A stretch of 37,815 bases of DNA from Mycobacterium sp. Its GTDB lineage: Bacteria; Actinomycetota; Actinomycetes; Mycobacteriales; Mycobacteriaceae. Numbering within the stretch: position 1 is the stretch's first letter; every line of letters begins with the position of its first letter. Of the stretch, positions 8,536 to 16,400 are shown one piece after another. The stretch covers positions 1 to 37,815 of the forward strand of contig NZ_PKEK01000027.1 in NCBI RefSeq assembly GCF_002863225.1, written 5' to 3'. Below the pieces are notes generated by a model. It saw only the letters and a list, made by a program, of their open reading frames with translations. It was not told the DNA's origin and did no database searches. The translations under genes and the position numbers were made by a program.

Positions 8536-8545
8536 TTGCCGGCCC

Positions 8546-8842
8546 CTACAGGGCCATCAAGCCCTGGCCGACCACTTCGGCCGCCGTGTAGGTCGCAGCG
8601 GAAGTGGCGACCGTCGCGGCGAAGGCTTCGCGCTGGGTGACGCCCACTGCACCCACGGCCAGGAACTGCGCTCCGTGGGCCATGATCGCCGACATCAGCA
8701 TTGCCGAAACTTCCTCGCCGCCCTGCGGCACGACCGCCCCCATCGGTGCGGCGGTGGCAGCAAGGTTGGCGGCGGTCGCTGCCCCACCGGCACCTTCGGC
8801 TGCTGCTTGCGTGGCGAGCACCGGCGCTTCAATGAACATCAT
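8546..8842 (-). CDS. PE-family protein (PE domain only)
   Basis: A 98-aa protein consisting only of a PE domain: helical, Ala-rich, ending with the secretion motif Y85-TAA-E89 (YxxxE). PE proteins form heterodimers with the PPE encoded next in the operon, and the motif targets the pair to the ESX ATPase. The strict Pro-Glu at the very N-terminus is not present (the protein begins MMFIEAPVLATQ), so the call rests on length, helical pattern, the YxxxE and the adjacent PPE gene. Two adjacent ATGs (8842 and 8839) are possible starts; AGGGG lies about 11 nt upstream. Confidence 0.85.
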   Translation of the reverse strand: MMFIEAPVLATQAAAEGAGGAATAANLAATAAPMGAVVPQGGEEVSAMLMSAIMAHGAQFLAVGAVGVTQREAFAATVATSAATYTAAEVVGQGLMAL

Positions 8843-9143
8843 CTCAGTTACACCCCTGTCTAGCAGTCAAGTCCGTGATGGCGACGATAATGCCCGCCCC
8901 CGACCCCGGCAACCAATGCCTCGAAGATTCCACATGAGGAAACCCCCCGTGTGGACACCGGGATACAAATGCGTGCGCTGTCGTTGCGCTGCCCTGCCCG
9001 GCCAGGAAATTCACCTGAGGATCAATAAATGCGTATCGGCCTGTATTTGCGCTGCTCAAAGCTGCTTTTTGGATGTTTCCGACCAGTAAGACGTAATGGC
9101 GCGGGTTGTGAGTGATCCGGATAGCGTCCCCGGTGATCTGGTA

Positions 9144-9201
9144 ATCCGATGTAAACCGTTCTTCGGGAATGTGATCCGATCTGAACCGTCCTCCGGGAAT
9201 G
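9144..9201. repeat. Two tandem copies of a 28-bp sequence, 30-bp period
   Basis: Copy one is 9144-9171 and copy two 9174-9201. Each starts ATCCGAT and ends CGGGAATG, with AACCGT in the middle. They differ at four positions only. A partial related word (GTGATCTGGT) precedes them. They lie inside the pe-ppe leader, so they may be binding sites for a regulator, possibly the EspR-like protein encoded nearby. Confidence 0.75.
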
Positions 9202-9350
9202 GCCGACGAGCCACAGCAATATGTTCTTACTGGCCAGCGGAGTTTTCGTCGCAGCCCAGCGCCAGGGCCGGTGCCGATGGCCCGAGGAGCCGCGATATCG
9301 CCGCGATGGCGCATAAGGGCCATGTATACCAGCAGTCAGATGCGCCTCGC

Positions 9351-9370
9351 AACGCATAATAAAGTAGATG
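9351..9370 (-). promoter_or_regulatory. Candidate promoter/operator motif shared with the eccB upstream region
   Basis: On the minus strand this reads CATCTACTTTATTATGCGTT. The same 20-mer, with two changes, is found at 19208-19227 upstream of eccB. TACTTT fits the mycobacterial -10 pattern TANNNT. A strong hairpin lies directly upstream in both places. Function is inferred from position and recurrence. Confidence 0.5.
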
Positions 9371-9371
9371 G

Positions 9372-9409
9372 GGCCGCCGAGCCTCAGCCACCCCCTAGGC
9401 TCGGCGGCC
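9372..9409 (-). terminator. Terminator hairpin downstream of the P450 gene
   Basis: A perfect 13-bp stem (9372-9384 with 9397-9409; loop of 12) begins 10 nt after the P450 stop on the minus strand. It is followed by CCATCTACTTTATTA, a weakly T-rich tract. It would end the regulator-peptidase-membrane protein-P450 operon and insulate the pe-ppe operon. Confidence 0.75.
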
Positions 9410-9419
9410 TCTTCGCAGT

Positions 9420-10802
9420 TCAGCGCCGAGGCCGTAGCCGCAACTTCAATCCGGCGGGTTTGTAAGTGATGGTTTCGGTGATGCGCAACTGGTATCCAGG
9501 CTCGGGCTCGATGTCGAATTGGTGGAGGATCGCGGCCAGCGTCAGGACCGCTTCGTGCAGTGCGAATTGCCGCCCGATGCAGGCGCGCGGGCCGGTGCCG
9601 AACGGCTTGTAGATCCGCGGGCCCAGCGCTCGCTGGTTGTCGGGAAGAAACCGGTCGGGGTTGAAGTCGTCGGCATCTGGTCCCCACGCCGGGTCTCGGT
9701 GCGCCGCGTCGAGCAGGACGAACACCCAGTCGCCCCGGTTGAAGTGGTATTGGCCGGCACCGATACTGGTCGACGTTTTAGCCTGCCGGTAGTAGCCGGG
9801 CACGACGGGGGTCAGCCGCAGCGTCTCATCGACCACCCGGCGCAGGTAACGCAGCTTAGCCACATCGTCGAATTCGATGTCAGGGTAGGCGCGGGTGGGC
9901 CATTGCTGATCAATTTCGGCGCGTACCCGTGCGGCGGCGACTGGATGTTGGGCAAGGTGGTGCAACGCGAAAGCGATTGTGTTAGCTGTGGTTTCGCTGC
10001 CGGCGACCAGAAGCGTGAGGACTTGGTTGATGATGTTGTCGTCGTCGAGGTGCTCGCCGGTGTCGGGGTCGGCGGTGTGCAGCATTCTGTCGAGAATGCT
10101 CGTGCGATCTGGATTGGGGTGGTTGCGGCGTGAGTCGATGACTTCGGCCACCCACAGCCGGATGTACGCCTTATCGGCGTAGTGCTGCCGTTTGCGTCTG
10201 CGCCCAAAGACCTTCTCGTAGAACGGTATCGCGTCGGTGCGGCGAATCGCGAAGGCCAACTCGCGCAGCACCGCATCCAGGAATGGGTTCTCGCTGCGGT
10301 CGCCGAGCTTGCCGAACGAGTAGCTAAAGCCCGCCCGGGCGATGATCTCGATGGTGAGGCGGTTGGCCTCATCGGCGATGTCGAGCCATGCGCTGGTGTG
10401 CTGCCACACCTCGAGGAGTTCGCGCACCGTGGCTGCCATGGTGTCGTGGTAGGCCATCATCGCTGATTTCGAGAAGACTGGCATCAAGATATTGTGCGCA
10501 CGTTGCCAATTGGGTTCGTCGTTAAAGGCGGTGATCAGCCCGTCGCCGGCGATGGGTCGGAGCCGCCGCAACGAGAAGCCGACATTTTTCTCCCAAACCG
10601 TGTCGTCGTTAACGTCGTTGATCAACGCGGGCCCCGACACGACGATGACCGGGACGTCGAAGATGCGCTGCTCCATGATGGGCGAATCGAGCTTGCGGAT
10701 CTGGGTGGACAGTCCCTGGGCGGGCTTTGTGAAATCGACGGTGAGCAGGTCGCCGATAATTGGCAGTCGGAGCCGTGAGTGCGGTATCGCTGTGTTGGTC
10801 AT
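9420..10802 (-). CDS. Cytochrome P450, CYP102 (BM3)-like heme domain without reductase
   Basis: A 460-aa P450. The I-helix has AGSETT (267-272), the K-helix has ETLR (326-329), and the heme loop is FGTGPRACIG with Cys408 as iron ligand. Several segments recall the heme domain of fatty-acid hydroxylase BM3: EPNWQRAHNIL, DPDTGEHLDDDNI and IGRQFALHEA. BM3 has a fused reductase; here the protein ends after the heme domain, so it needs outside redox partners, and none is encoded in the window. A fatty-acid-like substrate is only a guess from the resemblance. The ATG at 10802 overlaps the stop of the upstream membrane-protein gene (ATGA), so it is the last gene of a coupled operon. It is not part of standard ESX loci. 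Confidence 0.92.
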   Translation of the reverse strand: MTNTAIPHSRLRLPIIGDLLTVDFTKPAQGLSTQIRKLDSPIMEQRIFDVPVIVVSGPALINDVNDDTVWEKNVGFSLRRLRPIAGDGLITAFNDEPNWQRAHNILMPVFSKSAMMAYHDTMAATVRELLEVWQHTSAWLDIADEANRLTIEIIARAGFSYSFGKLGDRSENPFLDAVLRELAFAIRRTDAIPFYEKVFGRRRKRQHYADKAYIRLWVAEVIDSRRNHPNPDRTSILDRMLHTADPDTGEHLDDDNIINQVLTLLVAGSETTANTIAFALHHLAQHPVAAARVRAEIDQQWPTRAYPDIEFDDVAKLRYLRRVVDETLRLTPVVPGYYRQAKTSTSIGAGQYHFNRGDWVFVLLDAAHRDPAWGPDADDFNPDRFLPDNQRALGPRIYKPFGTGPRACIGRQFALHEAVLTLAAILHQFDIEPEPGYQLRITETITYKPAGLKLRLRPRR

Positions 10803-11998
10803 CGCCGCGCGCTTTCGGTAGGAGACGGGGTGAGGTGCTGGGCCGCCGCGCACGCGTTGGGCCACCAGCGCGCCAGCGCTAACAGAGCGCGGATTTCCTC
10901 GTCCAAGGTGGCCGAACGTGACGCGGCGACCTCGCCGGGGTCTCCGGCTTGGGGCGGGCGGCCGGCGGCCTTATTTCGGACAGCGCAGGCCAGGCGAAAT
11001 GCCCGCACCGCGGCATCGCGCTGCCGAGCCGACACCTTGTTGTCCCCGAGGTAGCGGCTGACCTCGTCGGAGGTGATGTCACCGACGAACGGGCGCAGCT
11101 GTAGGGCGGCGTCGCGGATCTCCACGCTCGTCTGGTGCAGGTGAAGAAGGCTTCGCCGGCGGCCGGCCGCCTCGCCGCCAAGGTCGAAGGCCGTGCCCGG
11201 CACCGCAGTTCGCATGCTGTCTCGCAGTGGTTGCAGCTTGCGCCAATTGCGACTTACCGGCTCAAGCCCCCAGTGCGCAAGGAGCTGCATCACGAACGGC
11301 CACGCCGCGATCATGCTTGCGCCCGTGGCCTCGAAAAAGAAGTTGTAGCCGTGAAATCGCAACTGCACGTTGGGGTCTGTCCAGCCCCACTTGTTGGTGA
11401 ACGCCAGGACCAGGGCTTCCATGGTGGCGAAACCGATCAGCAACCCCAATGCGCCGCCCGCGGCTGCGACCATCCGTTCGCGGCGGGTCGGTGCGTGCCG
11501 CAGCTCGGCGATGCACATTCTCAACAGCTGCACCGAGAGCACGACCAAGATCGCCAGATAGAGCGCCCACGCCAACGCGCCGTCCCAGCCGGGATAGGTT
11601 TCCAGGGTCTGATGCGCCCGTCGCGCGCCGGTGGCGGCGGCCAGAAACGCTGCGAACAGCACGATCCCTGCCCGTCGGTAGCGCAGGTACACCCTTCGGG
11701 TGGCCTCTTCAGATAGTCCCGCCCACAGCGCGGTAAAGCCGAGGAACTCGGTACAGGCCGGGATCATGAATCCGAGCGAAAGCTGCTGGGACAGTGTGAC
11801 ACTAGCCAGCGCAGAGTAATCCAGCAGACGCTGCACCTGGTGTTCGCGCAGCAGCTGAACAATGAGCATGAAGACCAGCGTGTTATTCAGATACCGGTCA
11901 AACGGCGTTTCATGCACCCGTGCGTAGCGGGCGGCGATGAGGGCCACCATGAACGCGATGGAAGGCCAGGCGAAGATGCCGGGGACCGCTGATGTCAT
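10799..11998 (-). CDS. MAB_1171c-type (DUF6545-like) polytopic membrane protein
   Basis: A 399-aa protein. Residues 1 to about 235 hold some six or seven hydrophobic segments; the rest is a soluble, Arg-rich, helical domain (WRKLQPLRDSM, then RRRSLLHLHQTSVEIRDAAL). This matches proteins annotated as MAB_1171c family putative transporters, which in actinobacteria occur beside small XRE regulators and ImmA/IrrE-type proteins, as here. The transport role is not established; a sensor role is equally possible. The ATG at 11998 overlaps the stop of the peptidase gene, and its stop overlaps the P450 start, so all three are translationally coupled. I recognise the family by pattern and context only. 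Confidence 0.72.
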   Translation of the reverse strand: MTSAVPGIFAWPSIAFMVALIAARYARVHETPFDRYLNNTLVFMLIVQLLREHQVQRLLDYSALASVTLSQQLSLGFMIPACTEFLGFTALWAGLSEEATRRVYLRYRRAGIVLFAAFLAAATGARRAHQTLETYPGWDGALAWALYLAILVVLSVQLLRMCIAELRHAPTRRERMVAAAGGALGLLIGFATMEALVLAFTNKWGWTDPNVQLRFHGYNFFFEATGASMIAAWPFVMQLLAHWGLEPVSRNWRKLQPLRDSMRTAVPGTAFDLGGEAAGRRRSLLHLHQTSVEIRDAALQLRPFVGDITSDEVSRYLGDNKVSARQRDAAVRAFRLACAVRNKAAGRPPQAGDPGEVAASRSATLDEEIRALLALARWWPNACAAAQHLTPSPTESARR

Positions 11999-12492
11999 TG
12001 TCGGTTCAGGAAGATGCTGCGCATCACCGACTTCTTGGTGGCGCCCTCAGCGGCAGCGATCATAATCATGCTGGCGAACATCTCGGCGTCGCGCTCCTGG
12101 TCGGCCAGGAAGTCCGAGCGTCCGAGGATGGCCCGCACCGTTGCCGGATCAATATCGGGCAGCAGCTCGTCGAGTCGGTCGAACGCCACTTGCTCAGCAT
12201 CGGCGGCGTGCCCACTCCCGTGCCCGAGCAGAATGTGGCCGATTTCGTGGCAGACGATCTGGTCGATGTGATAGTCCGAGGTTCCCGTTTCATGCAGGAT
12301 GACGTCTTCGTCATCACTGGCCAGCCACAGCCCGCACGGGCCGCCTGCCAGGGCTGCCGTATCGGTCGGCACCAAACGGATCGGGCGGCCCCGCACGTCA
12401 GCGATGTTGGTAATGAACTTCTCGCGGTCCCATGGCACGGGGATGGGAAGCTCGCGCGCCAGAGCGAGAAGCTCGTCGTTGGAGACTGCCAT
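11995..12492 (-). CDS. ImmA/IrrE-family zinc metallopeptidase-like protein
   Basis: A 165-aa soluble protein with the zinc-protease motif HEIGH (residues 82-86) in the context DQIVCHEIGHILLGHGSGHA, typical of ImmA/IrrE-type (COG2856-like) proteins. ImmA of ICEBs1 and IrrE of Deinococcus cleave or inactivate partner XRE repressors. An XRE/EspR-like gene ends 3 nt upstream, so that regulator is the probable substrate or partner. The C-terminal part (ILGRSDFLADQERDAEMFAS) could supply further metal-binding acids. The gene overlaps the next gene by ATGA. Confidence 0.85.
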   Translation of the reverse strand: MAVSNDELLALARELPIPVPWDREKFITNIADVRGRPIRLVPTDTAALAGGPCGLWLASDDEDVILHETGTSDYHIDQIVCHEIGHILLGHGSGHAADAEQVAFDRLDELLPDIDPATVRAILGRSDFLADQERDAEMFASMIMIAAAEGATKKSVMRSIFLNRQ

Positions 12493-12495
12493 CCT

Positions 12496-12957
12496 CTACC
12501 CCTCGGGGTCTGGTGATTCGACCGGCGGCAACTTTTCGAGATGCCGTGCATGGTCGACCATAGCCCGAAGCGAATCTATTGCTTCTGGCGTCAGGCCTGA
12601 TGCGCGCATCGCCAGATCGCGGATGCCGGCATCACGCAACACCTGAAGGAGTTCGAGCTGGGCCTCAAGCTTGGGATCGACATCGGATTCGATCAGGTAC
12701 GACGCGGAGATGCCGAAGAAGTCCGCGATAGCCCGCAGCGGCTCGACCGTAGGGTTGGTGCTTTTGCCCGACCGTAATTGCCACAGGTAGGCCGCGCTGA
12801 TCGACACTCCGGTTTTCTCGGTGATCGCCTTGGCGGCCACCGCGTTCGATATTGGACGCTCGTCGCGGCGTCGCATCGTGTCGAACAGCCGCTCAAGCCT
12901 GGCCGCCAGGGACGGTGATGGGTCGGTGCCGGCGTCGTCCGAACGATCGTCGGTCAA
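12496..12957 (-). CDS. EspR-like XRE-family DNA-binding regulator
   Basis: A 153-aa protein. An N-terminal tail of about 15 residues is followed by LAARLERLFDTMRRRDERPI, an HTH containing SISAAYLWQLRSGKSTNPTV, then IADFFGISASYL and a helical C-terminal half. These segments line up by eye with EspR (Rv3849), whose corresponding parts read FAARLNRLFDTV and MSAPYLSQLRSGNRTNPSG. EspR is a nucleoid-associated dimeric regulator that activates the espACD operon and so ESX-1. Start: the only in-frame initiation codon after the upstream stop is TTG at 12957, with a weak GGATGG before it. It heads the four-gene operon and overlaps none of the eccC operon genes. Likely targets are ESX promoters in this window, which is inference. 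Confidence 0.82.
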   Translation of the reverse strand: MTDDRSDDAGTDPSPSLAARLERLFDTMRRRDERPISNAVAAKAITEKTGVSISAAYLWQLRSGKSTNPTVEPLRAIADFFGISASYLIESDVDPKLEAQLELLQVLRDAGIRDLAMRASGLTPEAIDSLRAMVDHARHLEKLPPVESPDPEG

Positions 12958-13001
12958 TGTCCATCCGTTTCTGCCTGTGTACCAGCCGTTTACGGATTCT
13001 A

Positions 13002-13023
13002 CCTAACCGTCTGGTTGGTTAGG
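13002..13023. promoter_or_regulatory. Inverted repeat between the two HTH genes
   Basis: CCTAACC (13002-13008) and GGTTAGG (13017-13023) form a 7-bp inverted repeat with an 8-nt spacer, 45 bp upstream of the EspR-like start and just after the stop of the upstream HTH gene. It could be an operator for the EspR-like gene or a weak terminator. No T-tract is present. Confidence 0.45.
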
Positions 13024-13034
13024 ACAGGGTTCCC

Positions 13035-13451
13035 TTATTCCGGTGCGGTGCGAACGGCCAGCTGCGCGGCGGCCCGAGCCCGCTCCTCGACCCCTTTAAG
13101 TCGCGCCGCGGCGTGCTGGATGACCGCGGCGATGCTGCCCGCTTCGTCGGCGATTTCGGTGAGCCGCTGCGCCACCACCTGGGACGACCTGCTGACCACG
13201 GGCGCCGGCCCCGGCCGCGCGGTGCCATTGAGTAGCGCCGCGCATGCTCCAGCCTCCCAGCCCAGCGCCTTTTCGATCCGGCCCAACGTCGAAGCCCGGG
13301 CGGGGATTTCGGCATGGTTGATCAACCGGGACACGGTCGGGCGCGCCACCCGCGCGATACGGGCCAGATCGTGTTTGGACAGCCCGAGTTCTAGCCGCGA
13401 TTCATCGATCGTGCGGGCCAGCAGGCGTTCGGCGTCCGGGTCGCGAATCAA
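13035..13451 (-). CDS. Small XRE-type HTH protein coupled to eccC
   Basis: A 138-aa protein with a Cro/C1-type HTH near the N-terminus (LGLSKHDLARIARVARPTVS, then RLINHAEIPARASTLGRIEK) and a helical C-terminal half (about residues 85-138). It starts at TTG 13451, which overlaps the eccCb stop as TTGA with GAGG about 5 nt upstream, so its synthesis should depend on translation of eccC. Role unknown; an autoregulator of the eccB-eccC operon is a reasonable guess. It is unrelated to the EspR-like protein encoded next. Confidence 0.78.
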   Translation of the reverse strand: MIRDPDAERLLARTIDESRLELGLSKHDLARIARVARPTVSRLINHAEIPARASTLGRIEKALGWEAGACAALLNGTARPGPAPVVSRSSQVVAQRLTEIADEAGSIAAVIQHAAARLKGVEERARAAAQLAVRTAPE

Positions 13452-16400
13452 GCCGTCCTCGCAGGCAACGCGACCTGTACGGGTGCCACCACACGGTCAG
13501 TGACGTAGAGCCCACGTCCCGGCGGTGCCGGGCGGGCCTTGGTGTCGCCGATGATGGGACCTTCGCCGGGGTCGCCGTCCATGACGATCGCCGCCGATTT
13601 CGCTTTCACCATCTCTCCGACTATCGGGTTGGTCTGCGTGCGGCCCCACTGCGCGATCCGGCGGGAGACCACCAGGTGCATTCCGACCTCCCTACCGCGG
13701 GTGATGTAGGGCGTCAGCGAGCCGAGCGGATAGCCAGTACCGGGCACGAAGCCGCCAGTGTCCCAGGTGGCGAGGGTCTCTTCGCGGTCAATGAACACGA
13801 AGATCTCCGGCCCGCTCCAGCGCCGGGTTCCAGCCGCCAGCTCCTCTTGGGTTTGGTCGGTGGTCGGCATCCGCGAAGCGAACAGGGCACCCAGGGTGTC
13901 ACCGAGTTCGCGGATTTGGTCCTGGAGGTACACGTAGCGCCCCAGGTGGTCGCCCTCGACCACGCGCAGCAGGTTGTTGTGCGGGTCGACCACGTAGATC
14001 TGGGCCTGGTCGGGGCGGTAGACCCGCATCACCGCTTGAGCGATCGTCGCCAGGCCGCTCGACAGGCCACACTCCGGGCGGCCCGTGAACAGCAAGTGCG
14101 CCGACTTGGCGAAATCGGCCACCGCGGGCACCAACCCGATCTCGGAGATACCGAAGGGAACCACTTCAGCGCCAAGCTGCCCTCCACGGGCCTGCCACTT
14201 CTCGAACACCTCGCCGATACCAATCTCCTTGGGCAGCATCCGCACCCGCGCCGCAGCGCTGCCCGGCCCACCCACCTTCGCGATCGCCTCGGCGGCGACG
14301 CCGGCGTCCACACGGCGACCGTCGATGGTCAGCTCGGGCAAACCGGCCTGGAAGTGATAGCCGTCCATCGAGGTCCCGCGCCCGCGGATCTTGCGCACCT
14401 GGAGTTGTTCAACCTCCCCGCCGCCAGTCTCGTCTTCGTCGTCGAGATAGACCTGCTGATCACCGAACGGCACAGACTTAGCGACCTTGAGATTGTTCTT
14501 GCCTCTGTCGTCAGTGTCATCGAGCCTCAGTTCAACATTGCTGGTCAGCCGGTTGACCATGCCAGAGGGGAACTTGCTGGCAACCCATCCTCCCGTGGAC
14601 ACCAACATGTGCACCCCTAAATCGGGGCCCTTGGCCAGAATCCGCTGCACGTCGGCAACCAGATTCTCCCAGTTGTTCACAAAGGTCGGCCACCCGTCGA
14701 TCACCAGATACACATCGCCGAACGGATCATCGGGTACCGGCCCCTCAACCCCACCGAACTTGCGTTCCCGCAACTTCGTCAGGGTCAGCCGCAGCGTGCT
14801 GAATGCCTGCTCACGCTCCTCGATCAGGGTCAGCATCTCGGCGATGATCCGCTTGACCTGCTCGGGGTCGACCTCTCGGGCGAACCCGCCGACGTGCGGC
14901 AACGTCTCGACGACGTTGAGGTCGGGACCGCTCAACGCGATCACGTAGAACTGCACCCGCCGCGGGCTATACATCAACGCCGCACCGGTCAGCATCGTCG
15001 CCAACGCCACCGTCTTGCCAGCCGACTGGACTCCCACCACAGCGCAGTTGCTGTCCGCGAGGTTCGGTGCGTAGACGAACTGGCGATGCTCAAAGGGCCT
15101 GTCCTCCACGCCAACCGGGAATCGCAGCACATCGAGCTTGTCCGCTTCGCTGCCGTACTCGGCGTCCCATGGCTTGCCCCGCAGCCGACGCACAAGCTCA
15201 TCAACAGCCACCGGCTCCAGCGGCGGCAACCACATCGGCGCCAGCGGCGGTAGACCCGCCCGGTTCAACGACGCGATCGTGGCTTGCACCTGCTTGAGGG
15301 TGCGACCGTCTGGCCCGATGATCGCCTGCGGCTCTACCGCCGGGGCGTTCCCGACGCTGCGGTGCACCTGCAACGCCGGCATCCCGGCCGCGTGGAACTC
15401 CTGCGGTTCGACGTAACCCGCTTCCCGGCGCACCGCTGCCGAGGCTGCTTGTTGGGGCGGCACATAGCTTTTCATCGCGAACGCGGTCTGGAACCTGGTG
15501 AAATGTTTGGCGCTACCAACCCGCAGCAGCCCGGCACCAGCAGGCTTGGCCGGAAGGTGATTGGCCTCATCATTGCCCAGGATCTCGCGCGAATCGGAGT
15601 CACCGACCGTGCGCAACGCGATGCGGACCTGGATGTTGCTCATGATGCCGCCCTGCATCTGATGACCCAGCCGCTGTGACCCCATCACCAGCCGCAGCCC
15701 TTGCGAACGGCCCTGGCGGGCAACCTCATCCATGACCGCCTTGGCTTCATCGCTTTCGGCGAACATCTGCGTGAACTCATCGACGATCAGCAAAAGGTGC
15801 GGCATCGGCGGCAGCTTCTCCTTTTTGTGAATCCGCAGATACTCGTACTCAGCGATATCGCTGACCTGCGCGCGGTCCAGTCGGCTCTTGCGGCGATCCA
15901 TCTCGCCGTAAAGCACATCGGCCATGCGGGTGATCCACAGCTTGTCGTTTCGCAGGTTGCTCATCGCGGCCACAGTGTGTGGGAACCCCGCGATCACGTG
16001 CGCCAATGCGCTGCCCTTGAAGTCGAAGACCGCGATCTTCAACGACTCCGGCGAATGGGTCAGGCACGCCGCCGTGACCAACGCAGTCAGCAGCACCGAC
16101 TTACCGCTACCGGTGGTTCCCACCACTACGACGTGATGCCCCATGCCCTCGAACTCGTGGGTCTCTTTCAGGTCGATCGCCACCGGTTGACCGTTGCGCG
16201 GATCCCGCCCGATCGGGAAACGCAACCACTCACGGCCCCAACGGAACTCGCCCTCGTCGTCCTGGATAGGCGGGCCCGAGCGGGTCGCAGCCCACGCCTC
16301 GTCCACGTCGATGTTGCCGGCATCGGGCAGGCCCAGGATGTCGTAGAGGTCCACGATCTTCGACTGGCTGATCGTTGAGCCGTGGGCAACGCGCGAATCG

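Larger units (their letters stand above)
8843..9371 (-). promoter_or_regulatory. Long non-coding leader upstream of the pe-ppe-esx operon
   Basis: About 530 bp without a convincing gene, less GC-rich than the surroundings. Two small frames exist on either strand but lack ribosome sites and family resemblance. It holds a two-copy 30-bp tandem repeat (9144-9201) and, at the upstream end, a 20-bp motif shared with the eccB upstream region (9351-9370). If the promoter is near that motif, the pe-ppe mRNA would have a 5' leader of about 500 nt. Confidence 0.5.

Noticed and set aside
9144..9201. CRISPR array
   Set aside because: Only two copies with a 2-bp gap and no spacers; not a CRISPR.
8844..9323. 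Minus-strand frame of 159 codons in the pe-ppe leader
   Set aside because: Spans the 30-bp tandem repeats, composition is not gene-like and no start signal is evident.
13676..14620. Plus-strand open frame of about 314 codons opposite eccCb
   Set aside because: His/Arg/Gln-rich product with no ribosome site or motif; opposite a gene with definite Walker motifs.
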